A stretch of DNA of 26,766 bases from an uncultured Lachnospiraceae bacterium (GTDB lineage: Bacteria > Bacillota > Clostridia > Lachnospirales > Lachnospiraceae), in assembly GCA_945787485.1 (NCBI GenBank), contig CALZHV010000004.1, forward strand, positions 1-26,766, read 5' to 3'. The notes beneath the pieces were generated by a model, which saw only the letters and a list, made by a program, of their open reading frames with translations, was not told where the DNA came from and did no database searches. Position numbers and translations under genes: made by a program. This document shows, piece after piece, positions 8,591-16,636 of the stretch (position 1 is the first letter of the stretch; every line of letters begins with the position of its first letter).

Positions 8591-8620
8591 TTAATACGTC
8601 GAAATATTTCATAATGCCAA
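8591..8620 (-). promoter_or_regulatory. promoter of comEA-response regulator unit
   Basis: TTGGCA at 8620-8615 and TATTAA at 8596-8591 are 18 bases apart, about 30 bases upstream of the comEA start. It is a moderate match. Confidence 0.4.
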
Positions 8621-8699
8621 TCAATTTCATTTTACCTAATTTTAAACCATATTACAAGTGCCCTGTTAACATTACTAACATATAGTAACCATATTACTG

Positions 8700-8747
8700 A
8701 CATTAATAAATTTCTCTTTGTTAACATTAATAAATTTGCTTTGTCAG
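8700..8747. repeat. two 24-bp imperfect direct repeats downstream of argB
   Basis: 8700-8723 and 8724-8747 both begin ACATTAATAAATTT and differ mainly at their 3' ends. They lie in the 213-base gap between argB and comEA. No good terminator hairpin was found in that gap. Confidence 0.6.
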
Positions 8748-8774
8748 CAATGTTAAGTTTACTTTAATTATAAA

Positions 8775-9662
8775 TTAAAATAATGGCTCCTTGAGAATAG
8801 CAGTACCAATACCCTTTTGAGTAAAGCATTCGAGAAGGAGGCTGTGTTCAAGACGTCCGTCAAGCATATGGACACGTGAAACACCATTTTTCATAGCTTC
8901 TATACAATTATTAAGCTTTGGAAGCATACCACCACCAACAACTCCGTTATCTATAAACTGCTGTGCTTCCGCAATTGTCATTTCGGAAACAAGAGTAGAC
9001 TTATCTTCAGGGTCCATAAATACACCCTCAATATCCGTGAGGAATACAAGCTTTTCTGCATTTACAGCTGTTGCAATGGCACAAGCTGCATCGTCAGCAT
9101 TGATATTATATCCGTGATAATCCTCAACACCCATTCCGATAGGTGCTATAACAGGAATAAAATCATTTTCAAGCAATGTATCAAGTATTGAGCTGTCAGC
9201 TGATACAACTTCGCCAACATATCCAATATCCTTACCATCACTATATTTTTTTTGAACCTTGAGAAGTCCTGAGTCCTTACCGCTTATTCCTACTGCTTTA
9301 AGACCAATCTGATCCATAAGGGAAACAAGGCTCTTATTTACTTTTGAAAGAACCATTTCTGCGATATCAAGAGTTTCCTCATCAGTAACACGCAATCCGT
9401 TTATAAACTCAGATTCCTTTCCAAATTTCTTCATCCATGAGCTTATTTCCTTACCTCCGCCATGAACAATAATAGGCTGCATTCCTACAAGCTTAAGAAG
9501 TGCAACATCCTTGATAACATTATATTTAAGATTTTCGTCAACCATGGCACTTCCACCATACTTTACAACTATCTTCTTTCCACTAAACTTCTGTATATAC
9601 GGAAGCGCCTCTATCAATGTTTGCGCCTTTGCCAATGTAACTTCCATTGAATCATTAATCAT
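8775..9662 (-). CDS. argB: acetylglutamate kinase
   Basis: ArgB phosphorylates N-acetylglutamate in the second step of arginine synthesis. The amino-acid kinase fold is clear: KYGGSAM near the start, PIIVHGGGKEIS for the glycine-rich nucleotide loop, and NADDAACAIA further on. The frame is open up to 9710, but the start chosen is the ATG at 9662 because GGGAGGAA sits directly upstream and the 295-residue product (MINDSMEVTL...) matches family length; the longer form would overlap the end of argJ. It is the last gene of argC-argJ-argB; no argD or argF follows in the window. Confidence 0.95.
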   Translation of the reverse strand: MINDSMEVTLAKAQTLIEALPYIQKFSGKKIVVKYGGSAMVDENLKYNVIKDVALLKLVGMQPIIVHGGGKEISSWMKKFGKESEFINGLRVTDEETLDIAEMVLSKVNKSLVSLMDQIGLKAVGISGKDSGLLKVQKKYSDGKDIGYVGEVVSADSSILDTLLENDFIPVIAPIGMGVEDYHGYNINADDAACAIATAVNAEKLVFLTDIEGVFMDPEDKSTLVSEMTIAEAQQFIDNGVVGGGMLPKLNNCIEAMKNGVSRVHMLDGRLEHSLLLECFTQKGIGTAILKEPLF

Positions 9663-9690
9663 TTTTATTTCCTCCCTATCACAGCTTTGC

Positions 9691-10917
9691 CTAAGAGCGA
9701 TAATCTGCATTTATCTTTACATAATCATATGTCAAATCACAGCCCCATGCTGTTGCTTTAGCTTCTCCCATCTTTATGTCAGCGGTAGCTATAACCACTT
9801 CAGGTGAAAGTATTTCTGTTGCTGTTTCCTCATCAAAGGCTGTTGCTTTGCCATTCTCAACAAGCTTTATTGAACCCTTTTCGCTAGATACAGTTATATC
9901 TACCTTATACGGATCAAACTCAGCACCGGAATAACCCATTGCACAAAGGATTCTTCCCCAGTTTGCGTCCTTTCCGTAAATTGCGCACTTTGTAAGATTT
10001 GAAGTTACAATTGATTTCGCAAGTACCTTAGCCTGTGCAATTGAAGCTGCGTTAACAACATCCACCTGAAAAAGTCTTGTTGCACCTTCTCCATCCTGCG
10101 CAATCTGCTTTGCAAGATATGTATTTATCTCCAACAATGCCTCTTTGAATGTTTCATAATCCGCATCTTCGCTTGTTATTTTCTTATTTCCGGCCATTCC
10201 GTTTGCAAGTATAAGAACCGTATCATTAGTAGATGTGTCACCATCTACAGAAACCATATTAAATGTATCATCTATGCAGCTCTTTAAAGCCTTATCCAAA
10301 AGCTCCTGCTCAATATCTGCATCGGTTGTAATAAAACCGAGCATGGTTCCCATATTTGGGTGTATCATGCCTGAACCCTTACACATGGCTCCAAGAGTAA
10401 CCTTTGTACCGCTAATTTCAACTTCATAAGCTATTTCTTTCTTGTGTGTATCTGTTGTAAGAATAGCCTCTGCCGCTGCTATGCTATCCTCACGACTGTC
10501 ACCTAACACCTTTGCAAGCTCATTTACACCTTTTTCAATTATATCCATGGGAAGTGTAAAACCAATAACGCCTGTAGATGCAACAAGCACTTGTGCAGGA
10601 TTTATCCCAAGTACATTTCCCGTAATTTCAGCTGTTTTCGCGGAGTTTTCATATCCCTCATCACCTGTACATGCATTTGCTATACCACTGTTTATTACCA
10701 CTGCCTGTGCAAGCTTTTCATTTTCAACAAGCTTCTTATCCCAGAGAACCGGTGCTGCTTTAACAACATTTTTTGTAAATGTTCCTGCTGCCGCTGCCGG
10801 AACGTCAGAATAAATCATAGCCATATCTTTATTTGTCTTTCCTGCCTTTATGCCGGCACGGAGACCTGCTGCCTTAAAACCCTTTGGAGAAGTTACTCCA
10901 CCATCTATTTTTACCAT
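9691..10917 (-). CDS. argJ: glutamate N-acetyltransferase / amino-acid acetyltransferase
   Basis: ArgJ transfers the acetyl group from N-acetylornithine to glutamate, recycling it in the arginine pathway, and some forms also use acetyl-CoA. The 408 residues have the family length. The oxyanion-hole motif STGVIG lies at 114-119, and the self-cleavage site falls before T191 in MIHPNMGTMLGF, where the new N-terminal threonine becomes the nucleophile of the beta chain. The start has GGAGG upstream. Presence of ArgJ in place of a separate ArgA/ArgE implies the cyclic arginine route. Confidence 0.96.
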   Translation of the reverse strand: MVKIDGGVTSPKGFKAAGLRAGIKAGKTNKDMAMIYSDVPAAAAGTFTKNVVKAAPVLWDKKLVENEKLAQAVVINSGIANACTGDEGYENSAKTAEITGNVLGINPAQVLVASTGVIGFTLPMDIIEKGVNELAKVLGDSREDSIAAAEAILTTDTHKKEIAYEVEISGTKVTLGAMCKGSGMIHPNMGTMLGFITTDADIEQELLDKALKSCIDDTFNMVSVDGDTSTNDTVLILANGMAGNKKITSEDADYETFKEALLEINTYLAKQIAQDGEGATRLFQVDVVNAASIAQAKVLAKSIVTSNLTKCAIYGKDANWGRILCAMGYSGAEFDPYKVDITVSSEKGSIKLVENGKATAFDEETATEILSPEVVIATADIKMGEAKATAWGCDLTYDYVKINADYRS

Positions 10918-11009
10918 ATCTGTTACCTCCTGATTTTTTCGGATTATAATACCAAATATACCATAATTGATTAAACTACAATGTTTTGCCCATACAATAT
11001 ATACAGATT

Positions 11010-12053
11010 TTATGGGAATAATGGTGGCATCATAAGACCTTCCGTCTCAGGCAGTCCCATGATAAGATTCATATTTTGAACCGCCTGTCCTGCTGCACCC
11101 TTTACAAGGTTATCCATCGCTCCCATAACAACAATTCTGTTTGTTCTAGGATCTATTACAAAATTAACATCTACATAATTACTTCCTTCAACCCATCTTG
11201 TTTCCGGACATACACCCTTGTCAAGTACTCTTACAAATGTTTCACTCTTATAATATTTATCATACACAGCTTTGACATCCTCATAGCTCAAATCATTAAT
11301 AAGATTTGCATACGCTGTTACAAGAATACCTCTGTTCATAGGAACAAGATGTGGCGTAAAATTAAGAGTAAGAGGAGTGCCGTCATATGCGTATCCAAGC
11401 TGTTCTTCTATCTCCGGAGTATGTCTGTGTGTTGTTACTCCGTAAGCTTTGATACTTTCATTTACTTCACAGTAAAGATTTGCAACCTTTGCACCTCTTC
11501 CTGCTCCTGATGTTCCTGACTTTGCATCCACAATTATACTGTTTACATCAATAAGTCTTTCCTTTACAAGCGGATAAAGACTTAATATTGAACATGTTGT
11601 ATAGCAGCCCGGATTTGCGATAAGTCTTGCACTTTTAATCTTATCTCTGTTTATTTCACAAAGTCCGTATACGGCTTCTTCTATAAACTCAGGACTTTTA
11701 TGCTCTATTCCGTACCATTTTTCATATGTAGCGACATCCTTTATTCTGAAGTCTGCACTAAGGTCTACTATCTTAGTCTTGGAAAGTATATCTTCATTTA
11801 CGAGTGATGCGCAAAGTCCCTGTGGAGTTGCCGTAAATATAACGTCTGCCTTTGAAGCAAGTTCATCCATGTTGTCATCGAGACATTTTGCATCCACTAT
11901 CTCAAACATATTACCGTAGACATCCGAATACTTCTTGTCAATATAACTTCTTGAGCCGTACCATACTATTTCCGCATCTTTATGTGCAAGTAATATTCTG
12001 ACTAATTCCTGTCCCGCATATCCTGTAGAACCAATAATTCCTACTTTAACCAT
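11010..12053 (-). CDS. argC: N-acetyl-gamma-glutamyl-phosphate reductase
   Basis: ArgC reduces N-acetylglutamyl phosphate with NADPH in the third step of arginine synthesis. The nucleotide-binding start VGIIGSTGYAGQELVR is present, with the catalytic cysteine C150 in IANPGCYTTC and a THRHTPEIEEQ segment carrying the catalytic histidine. The ATG at 12053 with AGAGGTGA just upstream is preferred over the GTG at 12062. It is the first gene of the arg operon; 92 bases separate it from argJ. Confidence 0.96.
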   Translation of the reverse strand: MVKVGIIGSTGYAGQELVRILLAHKDAEIVWYGSRSYIDKKYSDVYGNMFEIVDAKCLDDNMDELASKADVIFTATPQGLCASLVNEDILSKTKIVDLSADFRIKDVATYEKWYGIEHKSPEFIEEAVYGLCEINRDKIKSARLIANPGCYTTCSILSLYPLVKERLIDVNSIIVDAKSGTSGAGRGAKVANLYCEVNESIKAYGVTTHRHTPEIEEQLGYAYDGTPLTLNFTPHLVPMNRGILVTAYANLINDLSYEDVKAVYDKYYKSETFVRVLDKGVCPETRWVEGSNYVDVNFVIDPRTNRIVVMGAMDNLVKGAAGQAVQNMNLIMGLPETEGLMMPPLFP

Positions 12054-12062
12054 ATTTATCAC

Positions 12063-12335
12063 CTCTTACTAATTAACACTTCCCCCTATATAAAGGATGT
12101 GATTTATATTTGTATTAAAACTATTCACGATTATACATCCGTATAAAAAAATATGCAATAAAAAGTTATATTTTTTGCATTTTTTATTATTTTATTCATT
12201 TTTAATGTATATTATGCATTATTTATGCATATATTCACGTATTATACATATGATAAAGTTATGTTTTTCAAATTCACATACTAAAGCATGTTACATTTGT
12301 AACAATATACTCCGACCTCTTGCTAACAAGACGAC
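12063..12335 (-). promoter_or_regulatory. argC upstream region with promoter and ATGCAT palindromes
   Basis: A promoter with TTGCAT at 12158-12153, a 17-base spacer and TATAAT at 12135-12130 gives a leader of about 70 bases. Further upstream the DNA is extremely AT-rich with a palindrome of two ATGCAT arms five bases apart (12213-12231). It resembles ArgR boxes but with one base too many in the centre. TGAAT half-sites also occur, for example in RC 12231-12240. No T-box or riboswitch structure was recognised. A separate palindrome TGTTACATTTGTAACA lies at 12289-12304. Confidence 0.5.
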
Positions 12336-12366
12336 AGAAAAAATAGCGTTTCATAATTCGAAACGC
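12336..12366 (-). terminator. terminator of the SleB-glycosyltransferase operon
   Basis: A seven-base stem GCGTTTC/GAAACGC (12346-12352 with 12360-12366) has a seven-base loop and is followed on the minus strand by TATTTTTT. It starts 11 bases beyond the last glycosyltransferase gene. Confidence 0.85.
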
Positions 12367-12376
12367 CATTTAATTA

Positions 12377-13339
12377 TCAGCCCAAAAAACCTTTTTCCTG
12401 ATATTCAGGTCTGTGCCTCTTTTTTCTTTTTTGTTCCATAGATGAAATAAGATATCTTACAGCATCAGGGTTTGCAAACGATCTTAGAATTGTTCTAACA
12501 TACAAATTTTTTATCTTGTAAAACACCATCAGCTTTTTTCTTTTTTGAACAATTTTATTATCAGGAAATCTCTTAGCCAGCATATTATAAAAGCTGTCCA
12601 CGTCCTTTCTGAGCAGCTCCTGAAATTTCTGGCTGGTGCCGGTCGAAACACCGTCTCCCATTTCATAGTAAACAACATATTTATCAAATATCTTGAAATT
12701 ACGTTCTTCCAAAGCCGCCAATACCTGAAAAATATCTTCCTGGTACACAACATAATCTTCTATTTGTTTCAAATAGTGAAGATAGTAAGATTTTTTAAAC
12801 ACCGTAGCAGCTCCCGAAGCATTATCACTGTATAATACAAGATTCTTTATCATTCTCTGATTAAGCTTCTCATTTTCACCATGCTTTGCTTCTGATCTAT
12901 AAGCATTTATATCAAACGGATGCTCAAAATATCTGAAACTAATTTCATTATTTTTGTTTCTGTAATATCCTTTGAGCATACCAAAGCATCCCTCACAACC
13001 TGAAGTTACAAAAAAATCATCAAGTTCTCTTAGAGTATTTTTACAATATAACAAATCTCCCGGTCCAAATGCCTTAATAAGCTCTCCGCTACAATGTTCC
13101 AATGCCGAAATAATATTTTTTACTGTTCCCTGATTTTTTTCATGAGGAACTAACACATATCTGTCAAAGCCTTTTTTATCCAGATATCTTTTTATTTCGT
13201 TAAAATGATTATTCTCTGAACCATCGTCAGATATTACTATCTCATAATCATCGTAATCCTGTGAAATAATAGATTTTAATGTCGAAATAACCTTGTCGAC
13301 AGCAGGATTGTATGTCAAAACAATTACTGAAAATCTCAT
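12377..13339 (-). CDS. family 2 glycosyltransferase
   Basis: A cytosolic GT-A fold enzyme of 320 residues begins MRFSVIVLTYNPAVDKV, with the nucleotide-binding SDDGSE at about 37-42 and a QEDIF motif later for acceptor/catalysis. The usual DxD or DDD metal site appears as FGPGDLL (91-97), keeping a single aspartate. The C-terminus is basic and lacks membrane helices. It lies 10 bases after the next glycosyltransferase and 11 bases before a terminator. The donor and acceptor cannot be told from sequence; a cell-surface polysaccharide or glycoprotein is likely given the neighbours. Confidence 0.85.
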   Translation of the reverse strand: MRFSVIVLTYNPAVDKVISTLKSIISQDYDDYEIVISDDGSENNHFNEIKRYLDKKGFDRYVLVPHEKNQGTVKNIISALEHCSGELIKAFGPGDLLYCKNTLRELDDFFVTSGCEGCFGMLKGYYRNKNNEISFRYFEHPFDINAYRSEAKHGENEKLNQRMIKNLVLYSDNASGAATVFKKSYYLHYLKQIEDYVVYQEDIFQVLAALEERNFKIFDKYVVYYEMGDGVSTGTSQKFQELLRKDVDSFYNMLAKRFPDNKIVQKRKKLMVFYKIKNLYVRTILRSFANPDAVRYLISSMEQKRKKRHRPEYQEKGFLG

Positions 13340-13349
13340 TATTATCCCC

Positions 13350-14261
13350 CTAGAGCCTTCCGATTAAAAATATAAATCTTAGTAATATTTCATCCACTAT
13401 CCCCTGTCTGAACATTTTTGGATAAAACACTTTTTTCATGGATGTTATAAAATCGTATTTTTTTCTCGCAAACAGATTAATAAGCTTTTGATCCTCTTTA
13501 CTTAATCTCTCGTAATAATAATATCTATATTCTCTTAGCATTTTTCTTACATTTGTAAAGTAATCATTTATAAAGAATTTCTTGAATCTCCATATTTGGA
13601 ATTTGAAAAATGACATTCCCCCTGCACTTACATTATTGCCGGTTCTTCTATATTTTACAGTTGGGCGCGGATCATATACTACCTTTCCAATACCCTGACA
13701 TACCATATATGTCCACCAGTCATGCCCACACGAAAACCTTGGTAAATTCATTTTAAGTTCATTTCTTGTTGTCATATTAAACACACAATTAAAGCCCAAT
13801 GGCATACAATCCACTAAGGCATTTCTAAAGCTTGGTACTTTCATTTTCTTTTCCGGATTTTCGTGGGAAACAAAATTTAGCTTTTCATCGCAAAAATCAT
13901 AGCTGGAAAAATAGAGTAATGGAATGTCCTGATTTTCCTTTTCCAAGAGCTCAACTGCCATTTGAATTTTCTCAGGATACCATTCATCATCCTGATCTGC
14001 ATAAGCATAGTAGTCTGCCTCTTCGGAATTGGCTACAAGCCACAAAAAGCTCTTTATGAAACCGGCATTCTTGCCGGCTACATACTTGAGCTTTCCTAGT
14101 TCTTCATATTCTTTGAGGATATCCACTGTTCCGTCAGAAGAACCATCATCTCTGACAAAAAGACTGATATTCTCATATGTTTGATTTAATATACTATCAA
14201 TTTGTTCTCTAATATACTTTTCGCCATTGTAGGCTGAAAGTAAAACAACAACTTTTTTCAT
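13350..14261 (-). CDS. family 2 glycosyltransferase, rhamnosyltransferase-like
   Basis: This 303-residue GT-A enzyme has VVLLSAYNGEKYIREQIDSIL at its start, RDDGSSDGT at about 38-45, and the complete metal-binding motif ADQDDEW (88-94). A HDWW motif near residue 190 is common in the rhamnosyltransferase-like branch of GT2 that builds surface polysaccharides. The C-terminal 90 residues are rich in Arg, Lys and Tyr. It sits 18 bases downstream of the SleB-like gene, so expression is tied to wall remodelling. Confidence 0.87.
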   Translation of the reverse strand: MKKVVVLLSAYNGEKYIREQIDSILNQTYENISLFVRDDGSSDGTVDILKEYEELGKLKYVAGKNAGFIKSFLWLVANSEEADYYAYADQDDEWYPEKIQMAVELLEKENQDIPLLYFSSYDFCDEKLNFVSHENPEKKMKVPSFRNALVDCMPLGFNCVFNMTTRNELKMNLPRFSCGHDWWTYMVCQGIGKVVYDPRPTVKYRRTGNNVSAGGMSFFKFQIWRFKKFFINDYFTNVRKMLREYRYYYYERLSKEDQKLINLFARKKYDFITSMKKVFYPKMFRQGIVDEILLRFIFLIGRL

Positions 14262-14279
14262 TTTCTGTACCCTTTTTAA

Positions 14280-15590
14280 TTAGAAGAATACGTGATTACC
14301 GATTATTGCATATGAACCTAATGTACTGACATCAATATAGCTTGTTGGTCTAAAAGACATATAGCTTCCAATATTATTTGTACCTGCTGCAGCTTCTCTT
14401 ACAGCCTGTACACAGCTAGCCTGTGCTCCGGATGCCATCAATGTATAAAATCTATCAGTACCTACACAAGAAAACTGTCCCGGTGCATATATAACGTCTG
14501 AAACTGAACTTCCCCATGAACCTGCAACAAGTCTATTGATAATTACATTTGCAACAGCCAACTGTCCTTCATAACACTCTCCACCACTTTCAAGTGTTAC
14601 AACAACGCTCATAAGTAATATTTCTTCCTCTGTAAGTGAAATACTGTCTCTTGTTATTACTGATGGCTTTCCCGGATCTTCCGGTTTCTCCGGTTCTTCC
14701 GGCTCCTGTGGTTCTTCCGGTTCATTCGGTGTCTCAGGCTCTTCTTCCTCATCAGTCGAATCATCTGTATCATCTAATGAATCTTTTTCTTCTAAAGCTG
14801 ATGCTTCAGGATATGTAACTCTAACCTCAACAAAATCCGAATTGATATATCCCTTACCATCAACAACTTCTACACATACCCAGTCATTATCGACATCTGT
14901 TTCTTCTACAACAACATATTTTGTGCCTTCATATGCTGTTTCTATAACATCAGCTTCTTTTGAAGCCTTGCTTCTTACATTTACACTGTCATCATTTACT
15001 GTTGCAAGTACTGTCTTATAATCCTCTGCATACTCATATGCTTCGTCACCTGTAATAATAAATTCTGACTTAACATATCCGCTAACAGCGCCTGAGCTTA
15101 TCTCTACCCAGTCACCATCGACTGAAACAACGTCACCAACAACGCCGTCGTTAATTTTTCCGACAACTTCTGAATCAGTAGTTGCTTCTGTTCTAATATT
15201 TACATTATCTTCAATAGCAACAAACTTCGAATCAAATCCGTTATTTGCACTTGAAACCATCTCTGTATCGTTTGGTTCGATATCAGCAAGTATATCTGCT
15301 TCAAGACTTGCACGCATATTTGAAATCAAATTATCATCAAGCATAGGAACTGCTTCAAGATTGATAGCAAATTCTTCTGTAACATTTTCTGTAACAACTG
15401 CCTCAGTCTTCTCTGCCTTTTCTTTCTTAGGCATATGTGTTACTACAGTACCTAATCCTGTCCCTGTTGCTACAAGTGTCATAATTATTGTAGCAATAAG
15501 CATGTTTCTTATAATATATTTACTATTGAATATGTATTTCTTTGAAAATAATTGAATATTTCTCAAATAAAATTTTGTACGCTTGTTCAT
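14280..15590 (-). CDS. SleB-type cell-wall hydrolase with two SH3 domains
   Basis: The order of parts in 436 residues is: basic N-terminus, one membrane segment (about 30-50), two bacterial SH3 domains (about 122-178 and 192-256, each with a VNIR/VNVR motif), an acidic Pro-Glu linker (268-309), and a C-terminal SleB/Hydrolase_2 domain (about 320-436). The hydrolase domain has the catalytic glutamate E334 in VTLESGGECYEGQLAVANVIINR and the APGQFSC motif. SleB domains are lytic transglycosylases of peptidoglycan, first known from spore germination but widespread in vegetative clostridia. It begins an operon with two glycosyltransferases. A TTGACA-17-TAGAAT promoter and a WalR-like box lie upstream. 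Confidence 0.9.
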   Translation of the reverse strand: MNKRTKFYLRNIQLFSKKYIFNSKYIIRNMLIATIIMTLVATGTGLGTVVTHMPKKEKAEKTEAVVTENVTEEFAINLEAVPMLDDNLISNMRASLEADILADIEPNDTEMVSSANNGFDSKFVAIEDNVNIRTEATTDSEVVGKINDGVVGDVVSVDGDWVEISSGAVSGYVKSEFIITGDEAYEYAEDYKTVLATVNDDSVNVRSKASKEADVIETAYEGTKYVVVEETDVDNDWVCVEVVDGKGYINSDFVEVRVTYPEASALEEKDSLDDTDDSTDEEEEPETPNEPEEPQEPEEPEKPEDPGKPSVITRDSISLTEEEILLMSVVVTLESGGECYEGQLAVANVIINRLVAGSWGSSVSDVIYAPGQFSCVGTDRFYTLMASGAQASCVQAVREAAAGTNNIGSYMSFRPTSYIDVSTLGSYAIIGNHVFF

Positions 15591-15624
15591 TGTTAAAACC
15601 CTTTCGTATAATTCTGTAACATTT

Positions 15625-15641
15625 GTTACAAATTTATTACA
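15625..15641 (-). promoter_or_regulatory. WalR-like box at the SleB operon promoter
   Basis: On the minus strand the sequence is TGTAAT, five bases, TGTAAC, which matches the published WalR (YycF) consensus TGTWAH-N5-TGTWAH exactly. It lies over the expected transcription start, just downstream of the -10, a position usually associated with repression. An overlapping palindrome TGTAACATTTGTTACA occupies 15615-15630. Confidence 0.6.
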
Positions 15642-15647
15642 AAAGTC

Positions 15648-15676
15648 ATTCTAACATTTTACAATTTACATGTCAA
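15648..15676 (-). promoter_or_regulatory. promoter of the SleB-glycosyltransferase operon
   Basis: A perfect -35 TTGACA (15676-15671) and TAGAAT (15653-15648) are 17 bases apart. Between and across them run three consecutive heptamers beginning TGTAAAT, TGTAAAA and TGTTAGA. Confidence 0.75.
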
Positions 15677-15753
15677 CTTATTGTTTAAAATTTAACATTT
15701 TTTCACAATAATATGACAAGAAAGTGTGAATTGTGATACATTTTCTTAAATAA

Positions 15754-16620
15754 TTAAGCCAAAAATGCTATTGCAGCCATACCTGCACCGACATGAGTTC
15801 CAATAATAGGTCCTATTGGTGCTATCATAATATTTTCCTCTTTCATGCCGGCTTCTATAACCATACTCTTTATTTTTTCAGCTTTTTCAAGAGAATCAGC
15901 ATGTCCTATAACAGCAATCAGCGAAGATAAATCCTTACCTTCCTCCACAACCTTGGAAATAAGATATTCCAATGCTTTATTTGTTCCTCTCGCTTTTGAC
16001 TTTACAACGAGCTTTCCTGCATCATCAACACTTAATATCGGCTTAATCTTTAAAGCACTTCCTACCATTGCCTCTACAGTGGAAACACGTCCACCTCTCT
16101 TTAAATGGAATAAATCCTCTACCATGAACCAGTGTCTCACATTATGCTTATTATCATTTAACCATTTTTCCAGTTCATCAATTGTTGCACCCTCTTGTTG
16201 CTTCTTTGCAGCAAGATAAAGAAATACTCCTTCTCCAACTGATGCACAGAGCGAATCAACAATTCGTACTTTTGCATCCGGATATTGTTCCTGAAGCATA
16301 TCAACCGCAAGCAATGATGTCTGATATGAGCCGCTTAAGCCTGAAGAAAAGCAAAGATATAAGATTTCTTTTCCTTCTTTTACATATTCTTCAAAAGCTT
16401 CCTTATATACATTAGGATTAATCTGCGACGTTACAGGCATAGCGCCTTTTTTTAATCTTTCATAAAAATCCGCTGTTTCTGCATCTCTTTCATCGAGATA
16501 ATAATGATACACTTCTTCATTGATAGAATATGAAAAAGGTACAATTTTAACACCTAATTCTTCAACCACCTCGATAGGTAAATCTGCTGTGGAATCTGAC
16601 ATGATTATGTAATTATTCAC
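15754..16620 (-). CDS. DegV family fatty-acid-binding protein
   Basis: This 288-residue cytosolic protein starts NNYIIMSDSTADLP and contains TSQINP and CFSSGLSGSYQ, the loops that hold the fatty-acid carboxylate in the DegV/FakB family. It ends IGPIIGTHVGAGMAAIAFLA, typical of the family, where a GTHxGPG-like loop closes the site. FakB proteins present fatty acids to the kinase FakA; no FakA is in the window. It follows the amidase-like lipoprotein by 16 bases and probably shares its transcript. Confidence 0.92.
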   Translation of the reverse strand: MNNYIIMSDSTADLPIEVVEELGVKIVPFSYSINEEVYHYYLDERDAETADFYERLKKGAMPVTSQINPNVYKEAFEEYVKEGKEILYLCFSSGLSGSYQTSLLAVDMLQEQYPDAKVRIVDSLCASVGEGVFLYLAAKKQQEGATIDELEKWLNDNKHNVRHWFMVEDLFHLKRGGRVSTVEAMVGSALKIKPILSVDDAGKLVVKSKARGTNKALEYLISKVVEEGKDLSSLIAVIGHADSLEKAEKIKSMVIEAGMKEENIMIAPIGPIIGTHVGAGMAAIAFLA

Positions 16621-16636
16621 TTTTTCCCCTCCCGTT

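Noticed and set aside
10918..11009. Stem CCCATA/TATGGG between argC and argJ as an attenuator
   Set aside because: Arms are only six bases with a long loop and no T-run; argJ has a normal ribosome site.
12063..12335. T-box or riboswitch ahead of argC
   Set aside because: No T-box sequence, specifier stem or conserved aptamer core was recognised in this AT-rich stretch.
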